Part shown: in pieces, positions 18,664 to 27,828 of the stretch
How positions within the stretch are numbered: position 1 is the stretch's first letter
Layout of the letters: each line of letters starts with the position of its first letter
Virus record (IMG/VR): IMGVR_UViG_3300026521_000161
Location: 1 to 64,000 of that record
Length of the DNA stretch: 64,000 nt
Source of the DNA: a virus
Direction: 5' to 3' (one strand)
Position numbers and translations under genes: made by a program
Notes under the pieces: model-generated
What the model was told of the DNA's origin: nothing
The model's input: the letters and a program-made list of their open reading frames with translations, nothing else
Database searches by the model: none

Positions 18664-19875
18664 ACCACCCATTAAATTAGTAAATTTATTCTTTACCCCC
18701 GGAGTTAATTCATACTCGATAGTAAATTCTATTCTGAAAAGATCTAGGGATTCTTTTCTGTATGTTTTCTTACGCTTGGTGCCATAGTGACTCGAATCTA
18801 AAATACCGTACGCTTCTACTAGCAAAGCATTGAATGCATTACTTACAGTTATGTCTTTGTTAAACATTCTTTTATAATCCCTATTAATAGATTCATATGT
18901 CTCTACTATCTGATTATAGTATGCTAATAAAGCATCTGAGTATTTAACTAAATATTTTTCTGTACCTGCTGGTAATGCTCTCTTTCTCTTAGGCGAATAA
19001 TAGACTTTGATATCTACTATCTTACCTTTATTACCTCTAGTATATACAGCTTCATCGAACAAGGGGTTAAAGTCTTGTGTATCTTTAACGCTTGTTAAAC
19101 ATGGCGCGTATAAAGGGTTATTTTTTCTTACGGCAGCTACTACGCCTGTATCGTTGATATATTCACCTATCTCTGGGAACGGTTTATAGTTATCATCATC
19201 ACCATAGATATTAAGTAAGAATGAATCTTCACCTGCTTCCACTACACGCTTATCAAAGATCTTGAATTTAAATTTGTTACAGAAGCTTTCAGATACTACG
19301 AAACCATCTTCGTCTACTTCAGGTAGAGTCATAGTTGCTACGTTGATATCTTTACCGAAGCCATAACCTCCGTCGTCTAATACGGTAGGAGGTACAGCTA
19401 ATTGAGTATCTTTTGGTAGGACGTCACCTCTTACATAAGAGTCTAGTTCTTCATTAAGCTTATACTTAAATCCGAAATAGGGATGGAAAGTATTAGAATA
19501 AGGTATATCTACTATATCTAATTCACCTGTTTCTAGATCTCTTATGATAACTAATCTAGATGTTGTTTTGTTGTCTTCTCCTAAGATATTATATCTCTTG
19601 ATAACAGCTAAGACTTCAGAATCATTATCTACTTGTTTGGCTACAGTATATTTTCTTAATTCTGATTCTAAACCTGTTTGTAACATGTTTTCTTCTGGTT
19701 CGTTGATAACAACTAATTGTGCTATATGACTAGACATCATAAGACCACGTGGTGACGAGTTATGCTCTACGAACGGGTTGATGGCCGCCATAGAGAACAT
19801 CTTCTTATTGAGCTGGAGATCTGGGTCTTGCTCCACATATGAATCTATATGATCTTTATAGTTAAATTCACTCAT
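18664..19875 (-). CDS. RNA polymerase beta subunit, C-terminal part, exon 1
   Basis: Encodes 404 residues: RGLMMSSHIAQ (as in beta MGANMQRQAV), then DGYGFGKDINVATMTLPEVDEDGFVVSE, matching the beta pattern LAxGxxLxNxLVAFMPWxGYNFEDAI/VxSE, and RGNKGKIVDIKVY. It ends KFTNLMGG at the intron. Without splicing the protein would stop four residues later (VIYR). The class 1 promoter lies at 19900-19926. Together with exon 2 it forms the active-site half of beta in the non-virion RNAP. Confidence 0.85.
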
Positions 19876-19899
19876 GTACTTCCTTTAAAATTATAGTAT

Positions 19900-19926
19900 T
19901 AGGACGTTGTCCTATATTAATAATAT
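19900..19926 (-). promoter_or_regulatory. Class 1 promoter with palindrome before RNAP beta C-part
   Basis: Minus strand ATATTATTAATA followed by the palindrome TAGGACAACGTCCTA. Other copies have TAGTACAnTGTACTA, so both arms changed together. About 40-50 nt before the start at 19875. Confidence 0.6.
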
Positions 19927-19954
19927 GGTTATAAAAAAAGATAGAACAGAAAAA

Positions 19955-19983
19955 AGCTAGAGTAGGCATAGCCTACTCTAGCT
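19955..19983 (-). terminator. Intrinsic terminator
   Basis: 13-bp perfect stem AGCTAGAGTAGGC / GCCTACTCTAGCT followed on the minus strand by TTTTTTCTG, closing the transcript of the 115-aa gene. Confidence 0.85.
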
Positions 19984-19994
19984 TATAATTTAAT

Positions 19995-20342
19995 TTATCT
20001 TGTACCTAAACTTTTTCTATATGCTTTATTTATCTCATATGTATTTAATACATTCTCAAATGTTTCAGGATCTAATATCTTTATCTCTCTTCTACCATCA
20101 TAATCTGTGTTAAGTTTAAGATCGTTTATTCTAAGATGTATATAAAGGGCATTCTCACTTATAGATAGCTCCTTACTTAATAAACCGAATAGATTACCTA
20201 CCCACCTTTGTCCTACTACTGGATCTACTAATGTTGTTCTTATATTATCTTGTATAATAGGTCTAGCTAATATAGATTCTAGATAATGTACGTATTCTTC
20301 ATCCATCTCTATAGGTTCTATACTTAAATCTGTTATAGTCAT
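19995..20342 (-). CDS. Unknown small protein, 115 aa
   Basis: The start is ATG at 20342, five bases after GAGGAG; a GTG two codons upstream is too close to that site. The protein is acidic and helical with no known motif. It sits in the gene run leading to RNAP beta C-part, at the position of phiKZ gp70 by order alone. Confidence 0.6.
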   Translation of the reverse strand: MTITDLSIEPIEMDEEYVHYLESILARPIIQDNIRTTLVDPVVGQRWVGNLFGLLSKELSISENALYIHLRINDLKLNTDYDGRREIKILDPETFENVLNTYEINKAYRKSLGTR

Positions 20343-20370
20343 GATCACTCCTCTAATTAAAAAATAAAAA

Positions 20371-20394
20371 ACTAGAGGAAGTTAATCCTCTAGT
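20371..20394 (-). terminator. Hairpin after the 428-aa gene
   Basis: Stem ACTAGAGGA / TCCTCTAGT, then a T-rich run (TTTTTATTTTTTAATT) on the minus strand. Confidence 0.8.
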
Positions 20395-20397
20395 ATG

Positions 20398-21684
20398 CTA
20401 CCACGGTGCTCTATCATAAGAACGACCATATCCACCTCTTGCTGGACGCTTCTCTTCCCATGGATCATCCGCTATAGGGATAGATCTCCTAGCATATGGA
20501 TCTCTCGCTGGAGCTACTGGATTCCTATGTGAATTAGGGAATAATGGTTCTCTAGGCGGTTCCGTACGCGGAGGCTCTCTATGAACTGGTTCTAATCTTC
20601 TAGGTGGTTCAGGAGCTCTTCTCTGTAAAAGAGGTTCATCTTTTGGTAAAGTATTCTGAGTTGCTCTATCCCAGAAACTTCCTGACTTAGGGGCAGGTTT
20701 CTCTTCTAATGGGTTAACTCTTTCAACAACAGCCGGTCTTTTATCTACGATAGATTCTTTTGGTACTCTACGTACTTCTGATTCTAAATCATCTATGTAC
20801 CCACCTAGTGCTTCTATCTTAACTGGCAATGGGTTTAATGTTAATGATTCCTCGATATCACTCTCAACGCCATTAGCAATGATAGAATCAATGATCGGTC
20901 TTAATCTTTTGTATAGACTATCATAAGCTATAAGTAACGTGTGTAGTGATGGTGATTTTTTGTTAAGGCTACCGAATTGGTTAACATCTTTCGGCTCTAA
21001 TGTAACAAACATGTAGTTAAAGAGTGCTTCTATAGTATCTATATCAGCTTTTCTTAATTTATGGTCTAAGAACTTTTTCTCTTTTCTACCGATAGCTTCT
21101 TCAAACTTCTCCATAAATGGATAAGTGATAGTTCCTACTCTGTTGTATTTAACACCATCTATAACACCACCCTTCTTAATGTATATCTTAACATACCTAT
21201 GATCTTGTCTAGATATGATCTTTTCATATAGGTTAACCCATAGAGCTACAGTTTTGTTATCTACAAGTTGTTTGCGGTTAGAAGTTTTGTTTTTGCTTAA
21301 AACATTAACAAACTTGATGAGCTCCATGTCATCCATTTTAGAATTATCCTCTGTCATAATAGATAACATGCTAATACCAATGTTACCTATAACAGATAAC
21401 ATCTTAAGCTCTATAATATTTTTAAGCTTAGTGAAACCTTCATTTGTGCCCTTCATAACATCCTCTTCTAGAGGATTGAAAAGCACCTTAACAGGTGTAG
21501 GTGTACCGTTAACTAACTCTACAGTAGTGTTAACATTTTCATCTGTAGGTAGGTATAATGGAACACCTTTAATATCTAATGGTTTTTTAATACCATGTGC
21601 CTGTACGTAAATAAGACCTTTATCATCAACTATTAGCCCTAGTGATTCAAGTAGATCTTTATAGAACTTACTTATTTCATTCAT
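20398..21684 (-). CDS. Protein with folded N-part and Arg/Pro/Gly-rich disordered tail, 428 aa
   Basis: Residues 1-290 look folded and mostly helical. From about 300 the sequence becomes low complexity with many Pro, Arg and Glu (EPPRRLEPVHREPPRTEPPR), ending GGYGRSYDRAPW. The tail resembles RG/RY-rich regions that bind RNA or condense. It lies in the run before RNAP beta C-part, in the order where phiKZ has gp69 (PicA, the nuclear import factor). That match is positional only; I cannot confirm homology. It is probably co-transcribed with 21707-23200. Confidence 0.55.
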   Translation of the reverse strand: MNEISKFYKDLLESLGLIVDDKGLIYVQAHGIKKPLDIKGVPLYLPTDENVNTTVELVNGTPTPVKVLFNPLEEDVMKGTNEGFTKLKNIIELKMLSVIGNIGISMLSIMTEDNSKMDDMELIKFVNVLSKNKTSNRKQLVDNKTVALWVNLYEKIISRQDHRYVKIYIKKGGVIDGVKYNRVGTITYPFMEKFEEAIGRKEKKFLDHKLRKADIDTIEALFNYMFVTLEPKDVNQFGSLNKKSPSLHTLLIAYDSLYKRLRPIIDSIIANGVESDIEESLTLNPLPVKIEALGGYIDDLESEVRRVPKESIVDKRPAVVERVNPLEEKPAPKSGSFWDRATQNTLPKDEPLLQRRAPEPPRRLEPVHREPPRTEPPREPLFPNSHRNPVAPARDPYARRSIPIADDPWEEKRPARGGYGRSYDRAPW

Positions 21685-21706
21685 TGTTTTTCCTTTTTAT
21701 AATTTG

Positions 21707-23200
21707 TTATACTCTATATAACTTTTCTTCAGTTATGATAGGTGGTCTATTTTGCTGGTTCATAGCATTACCAACTGTACCTAGAGTAGCTTCTATAAGA
21801 GTGTTGTAATCTTCTGTTAAAACATCAAGATCTTTGTTCTCCATGATAACAGGTAAGAATTTAGAGTTACTAAATGTAGGATACTTATACGTTATAGGCG
21901 GTCTCCCATCTAGAGTGATGATGATAGTTGTTTTTGATTCTAACATACCCATAACAAGTAAACTAACTATAGTGTTATTGTTGTTTGTGATAGTATTCCA
22001 GGCTCTCTGGATAAATGATGTTACAAACATATTAGCAGCAGTTACTAAATCATAATTTTCTATAAAGCTACCGCTATCTAGAATATGTGCATCTGGCTCG
22101 CCTTTGTAATTATCGATTTCAAACACTATACTATTTAAAGCTGATTTATCTAGTATAGCAACAACAGCTTCTAACGCTACTAACGACATCCTTGTTTCTA
22201 AACTACTATCATATGTATCAGCACTATCCTCTGTAAACAGTTCTCTCGGTAGATCATAATTTGTAACGCCGTCATTGATCCCAATAACTGTCTCTATGAT
22301 ATTGTTAATGTTAGGCTCTATAAGAGCTAAATCACCTAATGTGAAATCTTCACTTCTACCTTTTATATCTAGTATAGTCTTAAAGAAATCTACGTTATAG
22401 ATAGATGGTTCTGATAAGTTACCTACCATGGAAGATACAACATCACCGTTCTCACCAAGATAACCAACATTACGTTTAGCATCTATAGCATTTTTGATAG
22501 TTGTCGCAACATGATCATTTGGTAATAATGATGTTTTATTCACTAGCTCATGAGAGTTAACGCTACCGACATTACTCATAGCCACAACGCTCTCATCCTC
22601 GTCTAGATCCATAACAGAAGCTATGTTCATAGTTATATCTGACGGTCTAGCAAGCTTCTTACTTTCATAGGCGTTATTAACCTCTCTAGTTTCGTCATGT
22701 ACGACATTATAGCTCTCTAGTGGAACTGTGTGTACTCTACCTGAAACGGAATCTACATAACGTTTTAGTTTAAGAACACTATTTGTAAAAAATCTCATAT
22801 TTTCATCTAGATGGTCGCTTCTAGATATACCTAAGTACTCTGTATAGCCTTGTATATAGTTTATAACACTTGCACTACTTCCTGATTGAGACATCTCTAC
22901 TATAAGAACAAACTTAAACCTACGCTCACCCCAACCATTTATGATATTAGCTTTACCAGAAACCATAGCACTAGGAGCTAGTATATTAGGCATCTCGTTA
23001 GCCATCATTCCTTGGATAGCGTTAGTATTAGTAGTAGCTAATGATCTAGCTACTATATCCTCAACTCTACTAACATCATCGTGACCTAAGTCCATCTCAT
23101 ATGGACGATGCCACATATCTTTACTACCTTCTGCTTCTACTAATAATAACTTTAAAATCCTAACTGTTGGCTTAATCTCTTGTGGTCTATATCTACTCAT
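21707..23200 (-). CDS. Unknown protein, 497 aa; candidate RNAP fifth subunit (gp68-like) or virion protein
   Basis: The start is ATG at 23200 after AGGAG-TGTTT. A GTG six bases upstream is too close to the ribosome site. Recognisable landmarks are INGWGERRFKFVLIVE and YIQGYTEYLGISR, which I associate loosely with conserved large-phage proteins, and a C-terminal region rich in Asn. The length is near my recollection of phiKZ gp68 (about 520), the fifth non-virion RNAP subunit, and the order 68-69-70-71/73-74 would place gp68 here. The class 1 promoter upstream matches that of RNAP beta. A tail or head role cannot be excluded. Confidence 0.5.
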   Translation of the reverse strand: MSRYRPQEIKPTVRILKLLLVEAEGSKDMWHRPYEMDLGHDDVSRVEDIVARSLATTNTNAIQGMMANEMPNILAPSAMVSGKANIINGWGERRFKFVLIVEMSQSGSSASVINYIQGYTEYLGISRSDHLDENMRFFTNSVLKLKRYVDSVSGRVHTVPLESYNVVHDETREVNNAYESKKLARPSDITMNIASVMDLDEDESVVAMSNVGSVNSHELVNKTSLLPNDHVATTIKNAIDAKRNVGYLGENGDVVSSMVGNLSEPSIYNVDFFKTILDIKGRSEDFTLGDLALIEPNINNIIETVIGINDGVTNYDLPRELFTEDSADTYDSSLETRMSLVALEAVVAILDKSALNSIVFEIDNYKGEPDAHILDSGSFIENYDLVTAANMFVTSFIQRAWNTITNNNNTIVSLLVMGMLESKTTIIITLDGRPPITYKYPTFSNSKFLPVIMENKDLDVLTEDYNTLIEATLGTVGNAMNQQNRPPIITEEKLYRV

Positions 23201-23229
23201 AAACACTCCTTTATCATTTTTACTTTTTT

Positions 23230-23257
23230 AGTACTAAGTACTTACTTAATAATATAT
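23230..23257 (-). promoter_or_regulatory. Class 1 promoter with palindrome
   Basis: Minus strand ATATATTATTAAGTA then AGTACTTAGTACT, 30-57 nt before the ATG at 23200. Confidence 0.55.
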
Positions 23258-23281
23258 CGTGATAATATATTAGAACTTAAC

Positions 23282-24826
23282 TTACTCATCTTCAACGTGT
23301 CCATCATTAATAAAGATTATGTATCTAGCTAACCTGTTCTTTATGGTTTCATCCATTAAAACATTTCTACTACCGTTATTACCTTCATCTAGATATCTTT
23401 TTGGTAGTATTGAAACTAAATTATACCCCATAAGATTCTTAGATAGTAACGTTATAGTTTCATCTATAGAACTTGTCTCTGTATTACCCTCTGGACCAAC
23501 TATAACCTTTTTGTAAGGAAATATTCTATCCAACTCATCTCTAACATTTTGTTTAAGCTTATTCCTTAGTGAGAAGTTAACTTTAAAGTTATCTACAGAT
23601 GATGAGAATGAACTAAGTATTAAAGCTATATCTCTGTAACCTTTTTCCCATAGATATAAAAATGCTACTGCTAAAGCATTTATAAGTTCATCTATAACCA
23701 AATGATCAAAGGCTCTCGGATCTATTATATCTTTAAATACATATGATGCTAAGTACAACGATTCATTTATAGGGAGCGGTTCTTCTAATTTACGAAACAT
23801 GTCCACCATCTCATATATAACATCATCAGAAACATTAAGTCCAAGATTCCTACTTAACTCTATAGGACACTTAAACTCATTTCTAAACTCCAAAATAGAA
23901 CCAGGTGGTAATGTAGTTGGTGTTCTATATGATTCCATAACAGACTCACTCTCACCACTATCATCTTCTCCGTTCATAATGTGTTTAATGCGAACCTCTG
24001 ATGCATTATCCTTAAGCTTTATTTTGTTACTAGCAAAATGATATATTTTTGTTACAGTATTTCTACTATCTGTATCTGATAATTCAGAATTCACTAATAG
24101 CTTTTGTATTGTAACATAAGCTGTTATATATGTAGGAAAAGTATCCTTATCTATAGTGCGTTCTATAAGACGAATAGCCGTGTTGTCCCTATCTGAAAAT
24201 AAACGTTCTATAAGTTTATGTATACCATCATACACTTTTTGAAATGCAGGCGTTCTAAATATACTATGCGACGCATAAAATGTAAATAGGATATATTCTC
24301 TATAATCATTTTTAGCTAGAACATCGCTTTTTATACTCGCGTACTCACCAACTATGCCTAATGTTGATTTTAATATAGTTATAAGCGCTATAAGTTCCAT
24401 ATAGTCTCTCTTGAGATACGTTTGCTCTCTAGTACCCTTTTCATCTAACTCTATAAGTTTATCATATTTATCGGCTAGGTTTGTAGGGACTCTAACTAGA
24501 CCAGTTGATTTAATATAATCATAAACATCGTTAAAATCAAACATATTTAAAACATCGTGAACTATGTGTAACGGCATAGGATCAACATCTCTTATAGACG
24601 TTTGTAATAATAATTCATTACTAGAATTTAGTAATGTTTTATAAAGTTCACTAGCAAATGCATTACCCTTATAGGCAATATATCCATTCAGTAATTTGAA
24701 CATTGTTTCAGGGATTATCTCATCCTTGAGCCTCTTATTGATTGTGTCTATTGTAAAGTTTACAACATTATCTTTGTATGTGTATCTAACTGTAGTTTCA
24801 GCAACAGTCGATATGAATTCAAACAT
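23282..24826 (-). CDS. Unknown protein, 514 aa
   Basis: Not recognised. Mainly helical, with an acidic loop near residue 285-300 (NGEDDSGESESVMES) and a second helical half containing ALAVAFLYLWEKGYRDIALIL. No enzymatic motif is visible. It has its own class 1 promoter and good GGAG. By length (514) it is another candidate for the gp68-like RNAP subunit, by position it is one gene further away. A virion function is also possible. Confidence 0.5.
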   Translation of the reverse strand: MFEFISTVAETTVRYTYKDNVVNFTIDTINKRLKDEIIPETMFKLLNGYIAYKGNAFASELYKTLLNSSNELLLQTSIRDVDPMPLHIVHDVLNMFDFNDVYDYIKSTGLVRVPTNLADKYDKLIELDEKGTREQTYLKRDYMELIALITILKSTLGIVGEYASIKSDVLAKNDYREYILFTFYASHSIFRTPAFQKVYDGIHKLIERLFSDRDNTAIRLIERTIDKDTFPTYITAYVTIQKLLVNSELSDTDSRNTVTKIYHFASNKIKLKDNASEVRIKHIMNGEDDSGESESVMESYRTPTTLPPGSILEFRNEFKCPIELSRNLGLNVSDDVIYEMVDMFRKLEEPLPINESLYLASYVFKDIIDPRAFDHLVIDELINALAVAFLYLWEKGYRDIALILSSFSSSVDNFKVNFSLRNKLKQNVRDELDRIFPYKKVIVGPEGNTETSSIDETITLLSKNLMGYNLVSILPKRYLDEGNNGSRNVLMDETIKNRLARYIIFINDGHVEDE

Positions 24827-24851
24827 ACATACTCCTTCATATATTTAAAAT

Positions 24852-24878
24852 TAGTACATTGTACTATATTAATAATAT
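24852..24878 (-). promoter_or_regulatory. Class 1 promoter with palindrome
   Basis: Minus strand ATATTATTAATA then TAGTACAATGTACTA, about 26-52 nt before the start at 24826. This is the cleanest copy of the motif. Confidence 0.65.
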
Positions 24879-24903
24879 GGTTATGAAAAAAAATAGAAAA
24901 GAA

Positions 24904-24931
24904 CTATAGAGATACATATGTATCTCTATAG
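24904..24931 (-). terminator. Intrinsic terminator after the SSB-like gene
   Basis: 13-bp perfect stem CTATAGAGATACA / TGTATCTCTATAG overlapping the stop codon, then TTCTTTTCTATTTTTTTT on the minus strand. Confidence 0.85.
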
Positions 24932-25588
24932 GCTACCGAGCATGTCGTCTAAATCATCACCGCTATTAACATTGTTAGCGGGTTGTTGTTTTTGATAAGG
25001 TTTTTTATTGTAACCTTTATTGTTCTCTTCATCGTCTTTACGTAGATTGTTTACTTCAGGTAGGCTCGATAAAACATGCTCGAAAGAACGATAATAAGCT
25101 TTTGTCCATCTCTCAGAAAGTTCCTTTTTATCCTCTACTTTCTTACCTTTAACATATATGTCTAAATATGGCGTCGGTATTAGAGGGAATACTTTCTTAA
25201 CATTATCTTTTGTGATAACGAATACCAAGTTAACTACCTCTTTAGCTGCATTCTCCATTCTAGCTAAACCTATTTTACCCATAAGAGTTCTATCATGCGG
25301 GATGCGTTCTTTTGTGTTTGGATCCCATTTAGGGCCATACATATCGAAGCTAATGCTGTAACCAACATCACGAGTATTTAAAACTTCTAACTCGTCTAAG
25401 AATGCTCTTGCATAAATAAACATGAATGGCATGTTGATAAGATTCCTACTCTTTTTACCATTCTCACTACTTTCCTTAACATAGATGCGTAGTATCTCTT
25501 TATACACACCAAAATTAAGTACTTCATAATTACCTTCTTTAAGCTCTTTATAGAGAGTTAACTTCCCTAGTGCTATATCTGATTTCAT
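24926..25588 (-). CDS. Candidate single-stranded DNA-binding protein
   Basis: 220 residues: a folded domain (1-175), then a flexible Lys/Asn/Gln linker (NNKGYNKKPYQKQQPANN) and an acidic end SGDDLDDMLGSL. That layout, a body plus linker plus short acidic hydrophobic tip, is the classic SSB design (T4 gp32 ends in a similar DLDDLL-type tail) used to recruit replication proteins. The body itself is not recognisable as an OB fold by eye. It lies beside an Mre11-like nuclease gene run. A TTGAA box is 20 nt before the start. Confidence 0.5.
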   Translation of the reverse strand: MKSDIALGKLTLYKELKEGNYEVLNFGVYKEILRIYVKESSENGKKSRNLINMPFMFIYARAFLDELEVLNTRDVGYSISFDMYGPKWDPNTKERIPHDRTLMGKIGLARMENAAKEVVNLVFVITKDNVKKVFPLIPTPYLDIYVKGKKVEDKKELSERWTKAYYRSFEHVLSSLPEVNNLRKDDEENNKGYNKKPYQKQQPANNVNSGDDLDDMLGSL

Positions 25589-25608
25589 CTTTTATCCTTG
25601 TTTTCATA

Positions 25609-25613
25609 TTCAA
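25609..25613 (-). promoter_or_regulatory. TTGAA element (class 2) before the SSB-like gene
   Basis: Minus strand TTGAATATGAAAACAAGGA, 20 nt before the start at 25588. Confidence 0.5.
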
Positions 25614-25626
25614 TTGTTTTACATAA

Positions 25627-26448
25627 CTAGAAAAATAGTTTAAAGCTAAACTTCTTCTTCTCCTCTGGTGTCTTGGTATTCCTCATTATTGCCGATAATA
25701 TACTATGTGGGTTAAGTCCTTGATACCATCCTAACTTCTTAGCTATTTCATATACGAAACGTTTTGTCGCTATAGATTCAGATTTAACAAATTCTTTATC
25801 CCCGAATATCCTATAAGTAACCTCGTTAAATGGTATAATAGACATATCATATTTACCAAACTTTTTTAATTTAGTATACCACATATTATTATCTTTCATA
25901 TCACCTGTATGTGATTCTATTAAGATAACATCTTTCTTATCTCGTAATGGCAATAAATCTAGACCTATATGTGTTATAATAAACATATTTTTTTCATATG
26001 GTAATTTAGGCCCATACTTCTTATATATACCTGGTATGTTATTCTTTAGTTTGTTAACAGCGGCATCTTGTGTTGTTGCTATATAATATTTTAAACCCTT
26101 AAACTCCATAGGTGTTTTAAAGTTACCCATAATTTTAGACATCCTAGTATAGTCTAACTCATAAACAGTAACCTTAATATTATTGGTCATGGCAGCATTA
26201 ACCATTGTTAACGTATCCTCTATGAAAAGCTTAAATATAGCATCTAGTGTAGATCTAGATTTAAATAACCTTAGTTTATCATCATTACTACCATCCAAAC
26301 ACGATACAAAATTACGATATAACGTATATGCGTTTATATATAGGTGTTTATCATTATTATCATAATCCATTAGCTGTTCCAATGGAGTAGAAGTAACAAC
26401 ATTAAAACCTAAGTCACCTATTGCGTCACTATTTATTTTTATCTGCAT
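25627..26448 (-). CDS. Unknown protein, 273 aa, in the DNA-repair gene run
   Basis: Not recognised. It has two hydrophobic strand-acid patterns (NMFIITHIGLDLLP and DVILIESHTGD) that look like core strands of an alpha/beta fold with possible metal-binding Asp/Glu, and a basic C-terminus (TPEEKKKFSFKLFF). A nuclease is conceivable but unproven. It overlaps the start of the 81-aa gene by 20 nt and lies in one transcript with the Mre11-like nuclease. Confidence 0.5.
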   Translation of the reverse strand: MQIKINSDAIGDLGFNVVTSTPLEQLMDYDNNDKHLYINAYTLYRNFVSCLDGSNDDKLRLFKSRSTLDAIFKLFIEDTLTMVNAAMTNNIKVTVYELDYTRMSKIMGNFKTPMEFKGLKYYIATTQDAAVNKLKNNIPGIYKKYGPKLPYEKNMFIITHIGLDLLPLRDKKDVILIESHTGDMKDNNMWYTKLKKFGKYDMSIIPFNEVTYRIFGDKEFVKSESIATKRFVYEIAKKLGWYQGLNPHSILSAIMRNTKTPEEKKKFSFKLFF

Positions 26449-26674
26449 CTCTGAACACTCCTTTAACAGAAGCTATACATTTAGTAAAATTATCTGTCTC
26501 TACATCTAAATCACCATACCATGTTATGGTTAACTTACGTCTTTTTATAGAATACTTAAATCTATCTACACAGTAACCGTATTGCTTAGATATAAATTTG
26601 ATTAAGCGTTTCTGGTGATCTGTTGGTACCTTTACTACAAATGTATACTCCGTTTCATTTATCTCTTCTTCCAA
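26429..26674 (-). CDS. Small basic protein, 81 aa
   Basis: Not recognised. Beta-alpha-beta pattern with Lys/Arg-rich middle (RFKYSIKRRKLTITW). It overlaps the 273-aa gene by 20 nt and lies 9 nt after the Mre11-like gene, so translation is probably coupled. Confidence 0.55.
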   Translation of the reverse strand: MEEEINETEYTFVVKVPTDHQKRLIKFISKQYGYCVDRFKYSIKRRKLTITWYGDLDVETDNFTKCIASVKGVFRDADKNK

Positions 26675-26683
26675 GATATACTC

Positions 26684-27775
26684 CTATAATTTCTCTATAA
26701 TAGAGATCTCTTCTTTCATAATACCTAATGTATCACGGTCGACTTTAGAAGATATATAATCTATAATATATCTTTTATCTAAAACACTTTTTGTATGTTC
26801 ACGTTTCTCTTTTTTAAGAATCGATACTTTATCATTCTTCTCCTTCTTAACTGTTACTTTAATATTAACATAATCTTTAGCAAATTCTGTTATGGATTCA
26901 CTTAGTTTATTATTAATACCTACTAAGAAACGTATGAAAACTCTATTGTACTTCTTATGCTTATTCAGTATTTTTTTAACGTCATCTATAGTTTTATCCC
27001 TTACATCAAATGTAAAAAACTTTAACGCATTCTCATTATCAAGATACTTATAATCCCACTTATGGTTACCTTCATCATACTTTATATAAAGTCCCCCTTT
27101 CTTTTCATTATCATCACTATGACTAAGACTATCAAAACTTCCTGGTATAATAATATTCTTATACCTAGAACGTATGTGCACGTGGCCTGTTATAATGGGT
27201 CCGTGTGCTAGTTTAGTATATAGTTTAGGATCATGAGTATGGTCTAAGAAGTCTGGTAACTGGTAACTAAAAGCACCATGCATAATTATTATGTCTACTT
27301 TAGTTAAATTCTTTTCTTTTAACTTAGCTATAACATCTAAATAAACATCCGATAATTTAGTCTTCCATTCGTCTGGTATATATAGAACATTTATATTAAG
27401 TTCTTCTATATACTCTATATCAAGAATATCGAAGTATTTAAAATTAGAATTTATATTAAGTTTACTCATCATACTGTAAAGTAATTTAGCCTGCCCCCAA
27501 TCATGAGACGGCGTCCCTTCTAATATCCTTAATATTATACCGTACTTTTCACAAAGTATAACTAGCTCTGTAAGCCATTCATAAGCTAAGTGATAATCAG
27601 CTGAATTTGTAGTTAATAATCGATCAAAAATATCCCCTGATATAGTTAAAAGATCTAATGTCTTTAAATATTTATCATATACTTTAAAAAACGTTCTTAA
27701 ATTATCTACAATATTTTCTGTTTTATTCTTGTCATGTCCTAAATGTATATCTGATAGATTAAGTATATTAACCAT
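26684..27775 (-). CDS. Mre11/SbcD/gp47-like DNA nuclease subunit
   Basis: 363 residues of the calcineurin-like metallophosphoesterase fold. Motifs in order: LSDIHLGH (7-14), SGDIFDR (46-52), EGTPSHDWGQ in place of GNHD, MHGAF and GHVHIRS. These bind two metals. In T4 the equivalent gp47 works with ATPase gp46 (Rad50/SbcC) in DNA end resection and recombination-dependent replication. No gp46 partner is seen in this window. It starts the transcript that continues into the 81-aa and 273-aa genes. Confidence 0.82.
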   Translation of the reverse strand: MVNILNLSDIHLGHDKNKTENIVDNLRTFFKVYDKYLKTLDLLTISGDIFDRLLTTNSADYHLAYEWLTELVILCEKYGIILRILEGTPSHDWGQAKLLYSMMSKLNINSNFKYFDILDIEYIEELNINVLYIPDEWKTKLSDVYLDVIAKLKEKNLTKVDIIIMHGAFSYQLPDFLDHTHDPKLYTKLAHGPIITGHVHIRSRYKNIIIPGSFDSLSHSDDNEKKGGLYIKYDEGNHKWDYKYLDNENALKFFTFDVRDKTIDDVKKILNKHKKYNRVFIRFLVGINNKLSESITEFAKDYVNIKVTVKKEKNDKVSILKKEKREHTKSVLDKRYIIDYISSKVDRDTLGIMKEEISIIEKL

Positions 27776-27797
27776 AGTAGCTCCTTATCAAACTAGT

Positions 27798-27802
27798 TTG
27801 AA
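27798..27802 (+). promoter_or_regulatory. TTGAA element (class 2, longer spacing)
   Basis: TTTGAATAGCG lies 27 nt before the start at 27829, in the short divergent gap with the Mre11-like gene. Confidence 0.35.
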
Positions 27803-27828
27803 TAGCGTAAAAAATTATAGGAGGACTT

